A stretch of 64,000 nt of DNA from CAVPDG01 sp963702535 (GTDB lineage Bacteria > Chloroflexota > Anaerolineae > Anaerolineales > UBA4823), in the NCBI GenBank assembly GCA_963702535.1, contig CAVPDG010000031.1:1-64000 (forward strand), written 5' to 3'. Shown here one piece after another: positions 1 to 9,946 of this stretch. The notes under the pieces are model-generated. The model did not search any database and was not told the origin of the DNA. It worked only from the letters and a program-made list of their open reading frames with translations. The position numbers were made by a program, and so were the translations under genes. Position 1 is the first letter of the stretch, and every line of letters begins with the position of its first letter.

Positions 1-1
1 T

Positions 2-109
2 GCCTTCTTTTGGGCGAACATTATCATCGACGTCCAGGGTAAATTGGGCTATCTCTCCACAGACACGCGCACTCCTGCATGCTTCGCCCCAATTAATGGC
101 TGCGCATGA
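2..109 (+). CDS. C-terminal end of a truncated plus-strand gene
   Basis: The first bases read in one open frame up to a TGA at 107-109, giving a tail that contains ANIIIDVQGKLGYLS. The NxIxDVQGxxGYL pattern resembles the last strand of small beta-sandwich repeats found in secreted proteins, but only 35 residues are visible. It converges on, and overlaps by 17 bases, the end of the minus-strand gene at 93. The start lies outside the window. It could also be a chance frame; no function is assigned. Confidence 0.35.
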   Translation, partial: AFFWANIIIDVQGKLGYLSTDTRTPACFAPINGCA

Positions 110-3100
110 TGATCGGCAGGTAAATATCCATTCCAGGCACCACGTGCATGGTGATGGGCAGGTTGGGCACATCGTAGGGTGTGTTTTCCCCAACCATAAG
201 TTGGCCGGTGTAATCGCCGATTGTGAGCCCGTTGGCATCAAAGGTCACTTGCACATCGATATACTCACCCGGCGCCAGGTAACCGTTCGTGGGGTTAACG
301 CTAAACCAGGTGGCCTGCACCTGGCACAACGTGGTCGCCTCGCTGCTGGTCACCTGGTAAACCTGCCCGTTCGACTGGTCGGTGAGCCACAGGCTGCCAT
401 CGCAGGCCATTTCAAGGCCAGCGCCGCTGAAGGCGCCCAGCAGGTCCGCGCCCACCGTAAAGACGCCTAGCGGTGCGAAATCATTGGCAGCATCTAAAAC
501 AAAGATCCTGGTATCCTCGGCATTAACCATGGCGAACAGGTGGTGCGTATCCGGGTTATACGCCAGGCCGGAAATGGCCAACCCCACCGAGCGCGTGCGC
601 AGCAGGGTGCCATCCGAGCGGAACTGGCGGATTGAGAAGTCATTCCACGAGCCGGAATAGAAAGTGTCGGAGGCCGGATCATAGGCCAGGCCGCGCTGCG
701 CCACAGGGAAGCCAGAACCACCGCCCGGGCAGACGCGCCGGCCGGTGAAGCCCGCCTGGGGCGACATTTCATAAATGCAGTTATCCGCTTCACCCATGCC
801 CACCGTCCAGAAAGTACCTGTGTGCACGTTGCTGGCCAGATCGGCTGGGCCGTAGAAGGGCTGCCAGGCGTAAGGGAGCGCCTGACCGGCGGGTGTTCCC
901 GCAGCCGAATAAGCATGCAAGGCGCTGTCTCCACCCCAATTTGCAGAAGGGCTACTCACCCAGACCTGCCCGGAGGCATCCGTACCTACCGCCCAGGCGC
1001 TTGCGAGGCCTGAAGACCAGGTGGTCAAAACCTCACCGGCATTAAACGGCGGGTATTCCGGGGCAGAAGGCAGATGCAGCGACTGCGCCGTGCGGTAGTT
1101 CTGCTTAAAGGGTTTAACGGCGTAGGTGGGCGGGTCAAAAGGCCCGTAGCCGGGCGAAGCCAGGGGCAGGGTTTGCAGGGTGAAATAGGCATTGGCTGTG
1201 CCCGTGTCGGTCACGCGCAGGCTTCGCGTGAAGGAGCTGCCTGGCGCCAGGCTGACATCCAGCGCCGCCGGGGTCACGCTGATCCGACCGGCAGGCAGGG
1301 CGAAGTCTTGCCTTACCACCCCATTGGGATGGTAGCTAACCGTATAAATGACAGTTGAATAAGGGAATAGGTCCGCTCCCAGGATATGATCCTCATCATG
1401 AGTATTGTCGGTGGTGGGCTGGAAAATGACGTACATGCCATCGCCCACGGACGGATCCAATGGGGTGGCGAAAGTATGAGTATCTTGACCCACGCCTGAG
1501 GACACGTACGCGCCGTTCAAGCCGACAGCTGGATAATTCGCATCTGTAACGAATCCGCTTGCCAGCCCGCCGGGAATGGGGGTGCACACCCCGGTTACCA
1601 GCTGGTAACCCTGGGTCGTACAGGTCGCGTCGACCGGCAAGTTAACGTTGAGCGCCACACTGGCTGCCGACGGGGTCACCGTTGCGTTTTGGGCAGTGTA
1701 ACCGGCCAATCCCAGGCTGGTCACCCGCAGCGAATAGGCCTGTCCCTGGAACAGGTTGGCGGAATACAACCCGGTGATGGGGTTGGTGAATACCGCCGCG
1801 CTGAACCCAGGGGCGCTGATTCCAGGCGCGCATAGAGCGGATAGGCGTGCCCGGAACCGTCGCTGACCAGCCCATGCAGAGAGGCCGGACTGCGCGCCGT
1901 CAGGGCAAAGTTGTGGGTCGTCGTTTGTCCCACTGTAATCACCATGCCGGTTGCCGACCCGGGCACGAAACCGTAGACCTGTGCGCTGACGTTATAGCTG
2001 CCCGGCAGCAGGGCGAAGGCGTATTTTCCATCCGCGCCGGTGACCATCGACAAAGTCCCCGCGGTGACCGTGGCGCCGGCCAGGGGCGCGCCGCCGCTGG
2101 CGTGGGTGACTATGCCAGATAGCGTGCCGGTGGCGGGTAAACCGCAGCCGGAGAAGCGGAAGGCGCCGATGCGAGTTTGCCAGGCCGTGGCGCTGGTGAC
2201 CGAGTAGTACTCGTTGGTGTACCAAAAGGTGCAGTCGTCTTGCGGGTCCACGGACATCGAAGAGTAATCGCCCCAGCGCGGGTCAGGGTAGTAAGTCTGC
2301 GAACCACCGCCGCTGACCAGCACCGCTTCGCCCTGGGCCATCGCTCCCAGGGGGTCATTAGCCAGCCGCCCGGTAAAATTGATTGAAGGGAACATGCTTC
2401 CGCTGGAGATGGAAAAGCCCAGCGCCAGATTGCCCAGCGCATCCGCGGCAATCGATCCCATCCAGCGGTAGGCGCCATCGCCGGGGGCATAAGTACCCTG
2501 CTGGTGGATGCTCCATCCCGTACCGCTGTCCTGCACCTCGAACCAGCGGATGCCCGCCCGCCCGCCGCCTGCATCCACGGTCTGGCTGCCCACCAGCGCC
2601 TGGTGGTCGCCAAAGTTGCGGTAAGCCAGGCGGTACATCAGCCGGTCGCCGATGGCATCCAGCATGCGCCCGGTGTCCTTCTGCGGTACGACATAGCCGG
2701 TAAGATAGTTGAATGGATCCACGACCAGCTTGTAGTTGGCATGACCCCAATCCCCGCTGGTGGTGGAGCCGAAAGTTGAATTTGCCGGGTTGGTAAAATC
2801 GGCGTGGAACTCCCAGATGCGCATGAGATATGCATCGCCATCGGCCGGTATACCGTGATCCAATTCCATGAAAAGGCCAGGCGCACCAACCGGTGGGGGA
2901 TTGAGGCCGTCAAAATCTGCAGGGAGATGGCCGCCCAGGTTGATATCGATGTCCTTTAAGTTGAAATAGATATAAGTCGCCGGTTGACCTGCCAGCATTT
3001 TCGCCCGGTCAAAGGCGAAGACGCCCGCCCCATCCCAGGTCGCGCCGTGGTAGAACTGGTGATCGCTCATGTAATACGCGTCCGGCCAGACTGCCAGCTT

Positions 3101-3823
3101 GGGATAATCGTTCATATCCCCGTCCGGCATTTGGAAGCTGTAGCGATACCACGATCCCAACGGGTCAGCAGTTGCCGAAATAGCGATGCATTGGTAAAAG
3201 GGGCCGTTGGGCATGTTGAGGGCAAACTGGCTGAAGATCCAACGGTGGGCGAGGGGATCGAACAGTGCTACGGGGTCGCCGTCATTGTAGGTCTCGCACA
3301 ACCCACCCGCCCCTATCCAGAAGCTGTTGTTGGCGGTAGGCGGGGTGACCGGAAGCGGGATGGCGGGGTTGGAGACATCCCAGAAGCGGAAAGACATGTT
3401 GACGGTCTGGAAGTAATACTTCTTACCCGTGGTGGGATCGTAGCCGATATCCCCATTGGTGTCCGGAGGGAGGATCCCAGTCGAATTGGACAGCCCCTCG
3501 AAGTTGGCCAACAGGGAAGGCATCGCCGAGGGGTAAGTCTGCGTTTGGGCGAGGAGCCCGGACTCCGCAGGGGCGCTGGCTCTGGGCAGCGAGAGCCGCG
3601 GCTGCACGGTAACTTGACTCAAGTCCGGCTGCGCGGGCAGCGCGGCAAGCATGTCCCGCAGGGCGGGCGATTTGTCATTATATAATGAATGCCCCACCAA
3701 AGGCACCAACTTGTTATTGGCGGCGTCTTGCGCTTGTGTGCTGAGCGGCGCGAACGCGCCGAACAACAGCCCGACCAGCACCAAAGCGGTCAGGGCACGC
3801 CCATACCCATATTGTTGGTTCAT
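93..3823 (-). CDS. Secreted multidomain beta-rich protein with carboxypeptidase-regulatory-like domains (one frameshift)
   Basis: About 1240 residues once a one-base frameshift near 1820 is repaired (the upstream frame runs to 1721, the downstream frame is open from 1769 to 93). It starts at 3823 with AGGAGA eight bases upstream and a Sec signal peptide (hydrophobic core LTALVLVGLLFGAF, then AQA). The N-terminal ~550 residues form an unrecognised region rich in W, Y and G that looks like a propeller (motifs PPDTNGDIGYD, DYPKLAVWPD). Two carboxypeptidase-regulatory-like modules follow (GTLSGIVTHASGGAPLAGATV and a second across the frameshift), then a second propeller-like segment and an Ig-like domain (WFSVNPTNGYLAPGE). 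It ends in DIYLPIIMRSH, a tail type shared with two other secreted proteins here. Presumably cell-surface; substrate unknown. Confidence 0.72.
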
Positions 3824-4011
3824 TGCATTCTCCTATGGAGGTGATTTATAAACGGAGTTCGCGCTAAATCATACGAAATTTTATCATTATTTTACCCCCA
3901 CCGCGCACGCGTAATACCGGTATCATCGATCATTGTCTTATCCCCACCAAGTCTGAAAATGATGATGCACTGAAAGTATTATATATCAGACGGGATATCC
4001 CAGCCTTACAA

Positions 4012-4818
4012 TCATCGGGTGCCTTCCTGGCTCCCGGCCGCTGGCGGCTTCGTCAGAGCATCACGAAGGGCCACGGTCGCGCGCTGGCGGAACTCACTGC
4101 GCCTCTCGTCCGTGGAACGACCGCAAACAGCTTCGGCCATCCAGTCGGTAGGCCACTCAGCGTCCACGTGGACCGCGCCCACGATACTGAAATGCTCGCA
4201 GTGGGGCAGGGCTGCGATGATGCTGCGAGCGTTCCCGTGCGAGTTGCAGGCGGAGGGCTCGGCTGTCAGCACGACGGCGCGGCACTTGACCTGGGGGGCG
4301 GCCTTCGCGCCAATGCTGTTCCAGTCGACCGGGTCGAGCCCAACCCAGATCGATAGGTCCGGATTGTCGGCAGCCGATAGCAGGCTGGCTAGCCCGCCAG
4401 CAGAGAATCCCATCAACCCAACCTGAAATGGGTCGATGCGCTGCATCCAGGACTCGCTGGCACAGAGAAATGCTCGCAGATCGGAGATGAAACGGCCGTT
4501 GCGGGCGTGGTCCGACCATGCCGGTAGATCAGGCACTGCGACCGCGAAGCCCTCATTAACCAGGTGCTGCCCCCATCCGGACATGTTATGGCGGTGCCGA
4601 AAGAACCCGTGGGCGACGATCACCAGGGGTGCCGGCGCGGCGGTGTCCGGCCAGTAAACATCCACGTCAGCGGACCCTGCCGAGAGTTTCACACGAATGG
4701 TTTCGAAAGCCAGCCTGGCGGCGGACTGGTTAGAGTGTGCGCTACTTATGACACGACCCGCAATCGCTGCCGACACGGCGGAGATGCGTGGTTTGCCAGA
4801 TATCTTGATGATGTCCAT
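4012..4818 (-). CDS. Alpha/beta hydrolase, chlorophyllase/dienelactone-hydrolase type
   Basis: A 268-residue protein with the alpha/beta-hydrolase core. The oxyanion region is VIVAHGFFRHRHN (67-79) and the nucleophile elbow GFSAGG has Ser139. Candidate acid Asp162 lies in GLDPVDW and candidate base His217 in VGAVHVDAEWP. There is no clear signal peptide, so it is probably cytoplasmic. The Gly-x-Ser-x-Gly elbow and the AVHVDAE segment resemble plant chlorophyllase-like and dienelactone-hydrolase-like esterases; the natural ester is not predictable. GGGAG lies eight bases before the ATG. It stands alone, with about 190 bases of empty DNA to the next gene and no evident operon partner. Confidence 0.75.
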   Translation of the reverse strand: MDIIKISGKPRISAVSAAIAGRVISSAHSNQSAARLAFETIRVKLSAGSADVDVYWPDTAAPAPLVIVAHGFFRHRHNMSGWGQHLVNEGFAVAVPDLPAWSDHARNGRFISDLRAFLCASESWMQRIDPFQVGLMGFSAGGLASLLSAADNPDLSIWVGLDPVDWNSIGAKAAPQVKCRAVVLTAEPSACNSHGNARSIIAALPHCEHFSIVGAVHVDAEWPTDWMAEAVCGRSTDERRSEFRQRATVALRDALTKPPAAGSQEGTR

Positions 4819-5132
4819 CGCGGCTCCCTACCCGAAATACAATCATACTGGCTTATGCGTGCCCGTGTTGGAGTATGGGATCTCTCTATCGAAATTGTAT
4901 AGGATATTTCAGCGCGAAACAAGCGGAATAGCCCGAAATCATGGAACCGAATTCTTTCACTGACTTAAATCCTTCGCCTGCATTCTCTTGAAACCCAGAC
5001 CTAGCATAGCCTCCCCGCGCGTGCTGCGCGCCATGCTTCGCTGTATACGAGGCTTTAGAGTAGGCTCGCGCTATTGAAAGGTGAACACCCCAGGGGGCAG
5101 GGGTCTTTTTTTGAAGGATTGGGGTTATCCCC
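4819..5132. other. Intergenic region
   Basis: No coding region recognised. It contains a GC-rich self-complementary patch near 5020 and, at 5087-5112, a short stem ACCCC/GGGGT followed by seven T on the plus strand. The latter resembles a weak terminator but has no plus-strand gene upstream. Confidence 0.4.
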
Positions 5133-5926
5133 CTAAATTCCTTTTACCGGTGCCGCTTCATTCTTCTTTGAGAGAATCAAACTATATAACGATATCGTTA
5201 GCAGAGGCAAATGCACTATTCCAAGCCAAGTATAAGAAGTAAAGAAAAACCATTGCAGAACATTGAAACCAGCGGTGATAACTCCTGCGAAACCGGTTAT
5301 CCGTAAAACGGGGCGATTAATGGTGGGATAGCACAATGTAAGAATCGCCAGGTATGCCGGCAACATCATGCAAAGGGTCAACCCAGCACTATTGGTCAGA
5401 AGGTGTGCTGGCGCAAAATCCGGCCCCAAAGTCTCCGAATTGACCGGGAACCAATAGGCAAATATTGCCATCGGGACAACCCAATAGCGCCAGAGAGGTT
5501 GTCGCCGAAAAGTAAGTACATTGACTTTGAGACCAATTCCAAAAACCAGACAGAGGAAACGAACAAGTAAACTGCCACATTGCCGGCTATTACCGCGAAT
5601 CCGAACTCTTGGGTCACCGCCATGTTTTGGAAAAGGGCGAACAGCAAAATGGTTATTGCGGCGTAAACATCAAATAGACGCGTTATTTTGTCTCCCCATA
5701 TTACAAGGGCTAACACTAACATGGCAAAGAATATCTTGAAGAGCGGCATAACGCGAGGAAAGGAGTAAATGAGAGGATGTGACAAAACAGCTGTAATCAA
5801 ATCGGAAGTGCGGCGTGGATCATACGGCAAGGAGCTATAAGAAGGGAGAAAGAATAATACCAAGAATGCCAAATAGAACCACCATTTTTGTGTAAGGGCC
5901 TCTAAATGTCGTTGGACCGTTGTCAT
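5133..5926 (-). CDS. Polytopic membrane protein of unknown function (one frameshift)
   Basis: A predicted integral membrane protein of about 260 residues with at least six hydrophobic segments. The frame changes at a run of five A (5541-5545; five T on the coding strand). Adding one T joins the segment ending FVSSVWF to GIGLKVNVLTFRRQPLWRYW and on to the C-terminus. I prefer ATG 5926 (MTTVQRHLEAL) because the longer frame would need a TTG start with no ribosome site. No family was recognised. The layout resembles the unnamed membrane proteins at 8.8-10.5 kb. The homopolymer position of the break points to a sequencing error. Confidence 0.6.
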
Positions 5927-6030
5927 AACGTAAATCTTCTGTGATTGACTTTTGACACCCAACGGTGCGCATCAGTCGTCATGTGGATGCGCCTGGTTAG
6001 GCGGTTCCATCTCGATCCTGTTGTCGAACG

Positions 6031-6435
6031 CTATTTTAGAAAGTGCTGTCGAACTTTCGCCGCAATCTGACGATTTGTCATCTTGTCAACTGTTTCAATA
6101 CCTTCAATGCGTCCACCGAGGTCGCTTCTTTCAAGACGTGTTTTTAGTTCGCCCTTTGCGTCACCAGGACCAAATATCAAAATAGATTCTGCATCACGAA
6201 TACACGCAATTACTGCATCGTAGTAAATGTTGAGAAGTCCCGCAAACGTTCTCTGGCGGCTACTGTCTGCCGGTACTTGCTGTGATTCATAGGGACCCTT
6301 AAGAGGTGAATCTCCAGAACGGCGGAGCTGTTTTTCAACCTTCGATATTATCAGTTCGAGCTCTTCCCCTTCGTCCGTAATAGCCACGATAATAGCCTTC
6401 CTGTGGTCAATCCACAAACCTACTTTTGTACTCAT
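6031..6435 (-). CDS. eRF1/pelota domain-3-like protein
   Basis: A 134-residue cytoplasmic protein beginning MSTKVGLWIDHRKAIIV and containing ILIFGPGDAKGELKTRLE and a C-terminal DKMTNRQIAAKVRQHF. The pattern (a buried strand with WIDHRKA, then a GPG(D/E)AK loop) matches bacterial proteins related to the L7Ae-like third domain of release factor eRF1/pelota, often annotated hypothetical or host-attachment-like. A role on stalled ribosomes is family-level inference only. AAGGAG lies eight bases before ATG 6435, so the preceding in-frame TTG is not the start. Confidence 0.6.
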   Translation of the reverse strand: MSTKVGLWIDHRKAIIVAITDEGEELELIISKVEKQLRRSGDSPLKGPYESQQVPADSSRQRTFAGLLNIYYDAVIACIRDAESILIFGPGDAKGELKTRLERSDLGGRIEGIETVDKMTNRQIAAKVRQHFLK

Positions 6436-6566
6436 CAATTTCTCCTTTATCTATTAGCTCCACCTAACAGCTTCGAGCTGATCCGCCCGGCGACTTTAAG
6501 GACGGATGACGCATTCTCGTACGCCTCAGCACGCAAAGCCCCTTTGCGCTAACGCCCTTGCCTACT

Positions 6567-7343
6567 TTACTGCACTGTCCGACCACCGTCAATTAAGATA
6601 GCTGCGCCGGTGATAAAGCTACTCGCCTCGCTGGCGAGAAAGACAATTAGTCCACCAATTTCATCCGGGGTTGCCCAGCGTCGCAATGGTATTCCGCTAA
6701 TAAAGTCTGCATAAGCCTTCGGGTCTTGTTTCAACGATTCCAGGTCACTCGCCTCGGTGGCGAACGGTCCCGGCAAGATACAATTGACGGTGATGCCGTA
6801 GGGTCCCCACTCCAGCGCTAGCGTACGAGTCATCTGCAACAGTGCAGCCTTGCTACTTGCATAAGGCGTCAGGCCTGGGAAAGTTGAGACCGCTGCTGTT
6901 GAAGAAACATTGATCACTCTTCCATAGCGTCGCTCTTTCAGGTGATGGGTCACGGCTTTACATAGTAACCACGGACCAATGAGATTCGTGTCATGAACCT
7001 CGCGGAACTCCTCCAGCGATAAGTCCTCAATGGGTCGTTGCTTGTTAATGGCAGCATTGTTAACCACAATATCGATTTGCCCAAAGTCGTTTAGCACTCC
7101 TTCGACCAGCGCTGTGATCTGTCCTGGCACAGTCATATCACAAAGATAGCCATAGCACGTTTTTCCGGTGGACATCTGAATCTCACGGGCCACAGCCTGT
7201 GCTTGTTCAGTCTTTCGGCTCACGACAGCCACTTGAGCGCCTGCTTCAGCCAGCGCGAGAGACATCGCTTTCCCCAATCCACGGTTGCTGCCGGTCACTA
7301 TGGCAACGCGGTTCTCCAGGCGAAAACGGTCGAGAATGGCCAT
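6567..7343 (-). CDS. SDR-family oxidoreductase (gluconate 5-dehydrogenase-like)
   Basis: A 258-residue classical short-chain dehydrogenase. The cofactor glycine motif TGSNRGLG is at 17-24, NNAA at 95-98, catalytic Asn120, Ser147/148 and the YASSK motif (Tyr161, Lys165). The C-terminus GAAILIDGGRTVQ is typical of the family. Arg21 and Arg43-Lys44 after the second strand favour NADP(H). The closest relatives by pattern are gluconate 5-dehydrogenases and 3-oxoacyl-ACP-reductase-like SDRs; the substrate is uncertain. AAGGAG lies ten bases upstream of the ATG. No sugar-acid genes are adjacent. Confidence 0.85.
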   Translation of the reverse strand: MAILDRFRLENRVAIVTGSNRGLGKAMSLALAEAGAQVAVVSRKTEQAQAVAREIQMSTGKTCYGYLCDMTVPGQITALVEGVLNDFGQIDIVVNNAAINKQRPIEDLSLEEFREVHDTNLIGPWLLCKAVTHHLKERRYGRVINVSSTAAVSTFPGLTPYASSKAALLQMTRTLALEWGPYGITVNCILPGPFATEASDLESLKQDPKAYADFISGIPLRRWATPDEIGGLIVFLASEASSFITGAAILIDGGRTVQ

Positions 7344-7571
7344 GAAGGTTACTCCTTGTCATCACAGTCTTGGGATGCTATATGGAACGGCACAAAAGCA
7401 TAACCGCCTAACGGTGTGGCTCAGCGGCAGCGGCGTAATAGTCAAACTACATACTCATTATCGCGCCATTTCTGGTAAAACGCGCCCGTTTGCGAGCATC
7501 GCATCCAGGAGAAGTAAGAGCAGAGAGCGGCGGATTGCTTCCGCTCGACCTCCAACCTGTCAGCCCGTACG

Positions 7572-7593
7572 GCCCGGAGATAAATCTCCGGGC
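7572..7593 (+). terminator. Perfect 9-bp hairpin
   Basis: GCCCGGAGA (7572-7580), loop TAAA, TCTCCGGGC (7585-7593), followed by TTT. It could terminate plus-strand transcripts; no plus-strand gene is recognised upstream. Confidence 0.4.
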
Positions 7594-7684
7594 TTTCATG
7601 TGGGTTGAGCCTGCGAAACCCAACGCCCCTCACCTTCCATAATCCCGCCAATCCACCATTTGCGATGGATTGCTGGCAATAGAT

Positions 7685-7712
7685 ATAAAAAACGCCCGGT
7701 GAGAGCCGGGCG
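7685..7712 (-). terminator. Rho-independent terminator on the minus strand
   Basis: CGCCCGG / CCGGGCG (7693-7699 with 7706-7712), six-base loop. On the minus strand it is followed by six T. The upstream minus-strand gene it would serve is not visible; it may predate insertion of the IS element just to its right. Confidence 0.55.
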
Positions 7713-7802
7713 CTAGATGATACGGGGTTAGAGATGTGACCTGCCCCCCAAAAACCGGTCCAAAAGTGATGATAGTATTAAACCGGTCAGGAGGCAGGAG
7801 CA

Positions 7803-8081
7803 ATGGCAAAACGGAAGATATATTCAGCAGAACAGATTATCGTCAAACTCCGCGAAGCAGAAGTACTGCTTGGACAGGGCAAGAACGTCAAAGAAGCCTG
7901 TCGTGCACTTGAGATCAGCGAGCAGACTTACTATCGCTGGCGCAAAGAGTATGGGGGACTGAACACAACGCAGGCAAAGAAACTGAAGGAGTTGGAGAAG
8001 GAGAACGCTCGGCTGAAGCGGCTGGTGGCGGATCTGTCATTGGACAATGCGATCCTGAAGGAGGTGCTCTCGAAAAAGTAG
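7803..8081 (+). CDS. IS3-family transposase OrfA
   Basis: A 92-residue helix-turn-helix protein. It begins MAKRKIYSAEQIIVKLREAE, has the HTH segment GKNVKEACRALEISEQTYYRW and ends in a leucine-heptad coiled coil (LKELEKENARLKRLVADLSL). This is the standard IS3 OrfA architecture: DNA-end binding plus oligomerisation. GGAGG precedes the ATG. Its last codons contain GAAAAAG just before the stop, a plausible -1 slippage site; in active IS3 elements such a site would make an OrfAB fusion. Here orfB is truncated, so no full transposase results. Confidence 0.9.
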   Translation: MAKRKIYSAEQIIVKLREAEVLLGQGKNVKEACRALEISEQTYYRWRKEYGGLNTTQAKKLKELEKENARLKRLVADLSLDNAILKEVLSKK

Positions 8082-8338
8082 TCAGCCCGGACAGGCGTCG
8101 CCAGGCAGTCGAGCGAGTGCAGGATGTGCTGGACGTGTCTGAGAGACGTGTGTGCCGGGTGTTGGGACAGCCTCGTTCGACCCAGAGCTACAACAAGCGC
8201 ATTGTAGACGATGAAGAGATCCTGTCTGTGCGGATTGTGGCATTAGCTAGTCAGCACGGTAGATATGGCTATCGACCGCCTGCACCAGCTGCGATCCTGC
8301 TGCAGCCTTCCCAATTTCAGTCAGTTCGACTAACATAA
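8060..8338 (+). pseudogene. Truncated IS3-family orfB
   Basis: In the -1 frame relative to orfA the sequence reads SPDRRRQAVERVQDVLDVSERR, then VCRVLGQPRST and GRYGYRPP, the N-terminal HTH and HGRYGYRR-like motif of IS3 OrfB. It is cut at about residue 80, before the DDE catalytic core, and runs into the right end of the element. Without the integrase core it is non-functional. Confidence 0.85.
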
Positions 8339-8456
8339 GAACTGGTATAAATTATGGGGGCAGGTCACCCAGGGTTTCGGCGATCTCCTGGTAAGAGATA
8401 TGCCGGACTGTACCAGGAGAAGTGGTATTGATTTCGGAATGGAAGGAAATGCCGAA

Positions 8457-8780
8457 ATGACCGACCTGTACAGCGAGCTGAAAAAGCTGGATGGAAGGAA
8501 GTGCTTCACTTTGACCAGGAATTATCCGGCAACGATGCATGTGGATGATGAGGGGGTGACAATTGAATATGCTTCGGGGAACAGCCGGAAAATGCCGCGC
8601 TCGATGATCGTGGAAGCGATGCGTCTGCTCCAGTCGCAGGGTATCCTGACCCTGGAGGATGTGCACTACCGGATTACCAACGAAAATGGTCCGCAAACCG
8701 ACCGCTTGATGGCTGTGCTACGCGAGCTGCCCGGGGTGACGTTCAGCGCTGAGCCGAGGGTGTTGTATCTTAAGAAGTGA
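8457..8780 (+). CDS. Conserved hypothetical protein, intact copy
   Basis: A 107-residue protein from ATG 8457 (AAGGAAA nine bases upstream; an in-frame ATG at 8439 is the alternative). Its segments are YSELKKLDGRKCFTLTRN, GVTIEYASGNSRKMP, MRLLQSQGILTLEDVHYRI and NGPQTDRLMAVLRELPGV. I do not recognise the family. A clearly homologous but broken copy lies at 10975-11336. Its 5' flank is the right end of the IS3 remnant, with a 10-bp inverted repeat (8384-8393 with 8411-8420) in between. Confidence 0.65.
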   Translation: MTDLYSELKKLDGRKCFTLTRNYPATMHVDDEGVTIEYASGNSRKMPRSMIVEAMRLLQSQGILTLEDVHYRITNENGPQTDRLMAVLRELPGVTFSAEPRVLYLKK

Positions 8781-8801
8781 AGGCTCCCGATTAATAAGTG
8801 C

Positions 8802-8820
8802 GGCGGGTCTGAGACCCGCC
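8802..8820. terminator. Convergent terminator hairpin
   Basis: GGCGGGTC, loop TGA, GACCCGCC. It lies between the plus-strand gene ending at 8780 and the minus-strand gene ending at 8829. No strong T-run. Confidence 0.5.
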
Positions 8821-8828
8821 CTACTTGC

Positions 8829-9300
8829 TCACCCCACACCCACATACATCGCAACCCCCATCGCCCCTAGCAGCAGAACCGTAGTCGCCACAGTGACAAG
8901 CCACAGCCGCCGATCCATGCGGAACATCGGCAGGCCCATCAGCAGAATCGCACCGAAGAAAAGCAGCAGATAGGGCACGAGGATGCTGTAGCGCATCGGT
9001 GTCCGAAACTCGACCGGCCAGACATAGTCCACGATCACCATGAGTGCAACAAATGCGAGGTATACCGCCGGGCCGCCCCATTGCCGCCAACCAGCTCGCG
9101 CACGCCCGAAAGCGACAATGGCTAGAGCAGTCGGGACAGCCGAGCGCGATCATCACGTAGCCAAGGATGTGATTGATCGTCATGCTGTTGGTGTACACCC
9201 GCGAAAGGAACCCCGCTGCCTGCAGCACATTGACAGCATTCACCACGCCCCACACGGTAAGTGCTGCCCACCAAGGATTGACATGCGTCTGAGCTTTCAT
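8829..9300 (-). CDS. Small polytopic membrane protein (one frameshift)
   Basis: About 157 residues with four predicted membrane spans once one base is added near 9143. The N-terminal part is MKAQTHVNPWWAALTVWG through HILGYVMIAL. The second part reads PTALAIVAFGRARAGW to MVIVDYVWPVEFRTPMRYS and the C-terminus. The ATG at 9300 has GGGAGGT upstream and sits immediately after the preceding gene (stop 9302), so the two are co-transcribed. No family recognised. Confidence 0.6.
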
Positions 9301-9301
9301 G

Positions 9302-9775
9302 TTATACCTCCCGGTGTATAGCCCCAGGGTCACCTTTTTTCGATGTGGATTGTGGATGCGTGACTATATTTGCAATGATTTGGATAACAAAAAGACCAAG
9401 CAAGATGATCCCACCTATCAAGGAATAATATTTCCAGGTCATTACCACAAATCCATAATTCATCGAGATGTAGAGCGCGACATAGGGCACCAATTGTTTC
9501 CAATCCATTGTTTCTCGGAACGGAATCTTCAATATCCAGTCATACAGTGCTTCGATCGCCAGAAATGCCAAGAAGATTACCAGAAAGATCGTGTATCGGG
9601 GTGACTTCTGTTCCTGTTGGACGAGGAAAATCGCATAGATGGCTGGAATCGCTAATAAGAAATATACCCATCCAATTCTTTGCAGAAGCGCAAGATGATT
9701 CTTGCGAATAAGAAAGATGAAAATCAGGAACCCACTGTTCACGAGACCTAGTGCGAAATAGAATGGTTCAAGCAT
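9302..9775 (-). CDS. Polytopic membrane protein, unknown family
   Basis: A 157-residue protein with about five hydrophobic segments (LVNSGFLIFIFLI, WVYFLLAIPAIYAIFLV, YTIFLVIFLAFLAIEALYDW, and two near the C-terminus), tail charged and cytoplasmic-like. AAAGGAG lies seven bases before the ATG. It is the middle gene of a three-gene minus-strand membrane cluster (10491 to 8829), one base from the next start. No enzymatic motif is visible. Confidence 0.65.
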   Translation of the reverse strand: MLEPFYFALGLVNSGFLIFIFLIRKNHLALLQRIGWVYFLLAIPAIYAIFLVQQEQKSPRYTIFLVIFLAFLAIEALYDWILKIPFRETMDWKQLVPYVALYISMNYGFVVMTWKYYSLIGGIILLGLFVIQIIANIVTHPQSTSKKGDPGAIHREV

Positions 9776-9946
9776 TTTAAAACTCCTTTGAAAAATTCTT
9801 CGCCCTACCCTGGGAGTGATTTTGATTGAAAGGGTGCATCTCTCGTCCCGCCATTTTGAAAGCCCACCACACTTTGACTTCCTCCTGGTTAGGATGGAGG
9901 ATACGGTAAACCGACCTTATCCCGCTCCTGTAGCAGTCAACTCTCT

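Larger units (their letters stand above)
7344..7735. other. Intergenic region upstream of the IS element
   Basis: No convincing gene. It holds two strong hairpins (listed separately at 7572-7593 and 7685-7712). The short frames here lack ribosome sites and family resemblance. Confidence 0.5.
7736..8368 (+). mobile_element. Internally deleted IS3-family insertion sequence
   Basis: Bounded by 13-bp inverted repeats GTGACCTGCCCCC (7736-7748) and its complement at 8356-8368. It carries a complete orfA and only the start of orfB, so about half of a normal ~1.2-1.3 kb IS3 element is missing, and it cannot encode a full transposase. No clear target-site duplication is visible. The ends still match, so it could in principle be moved in trans. 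Confidence 0.85.
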
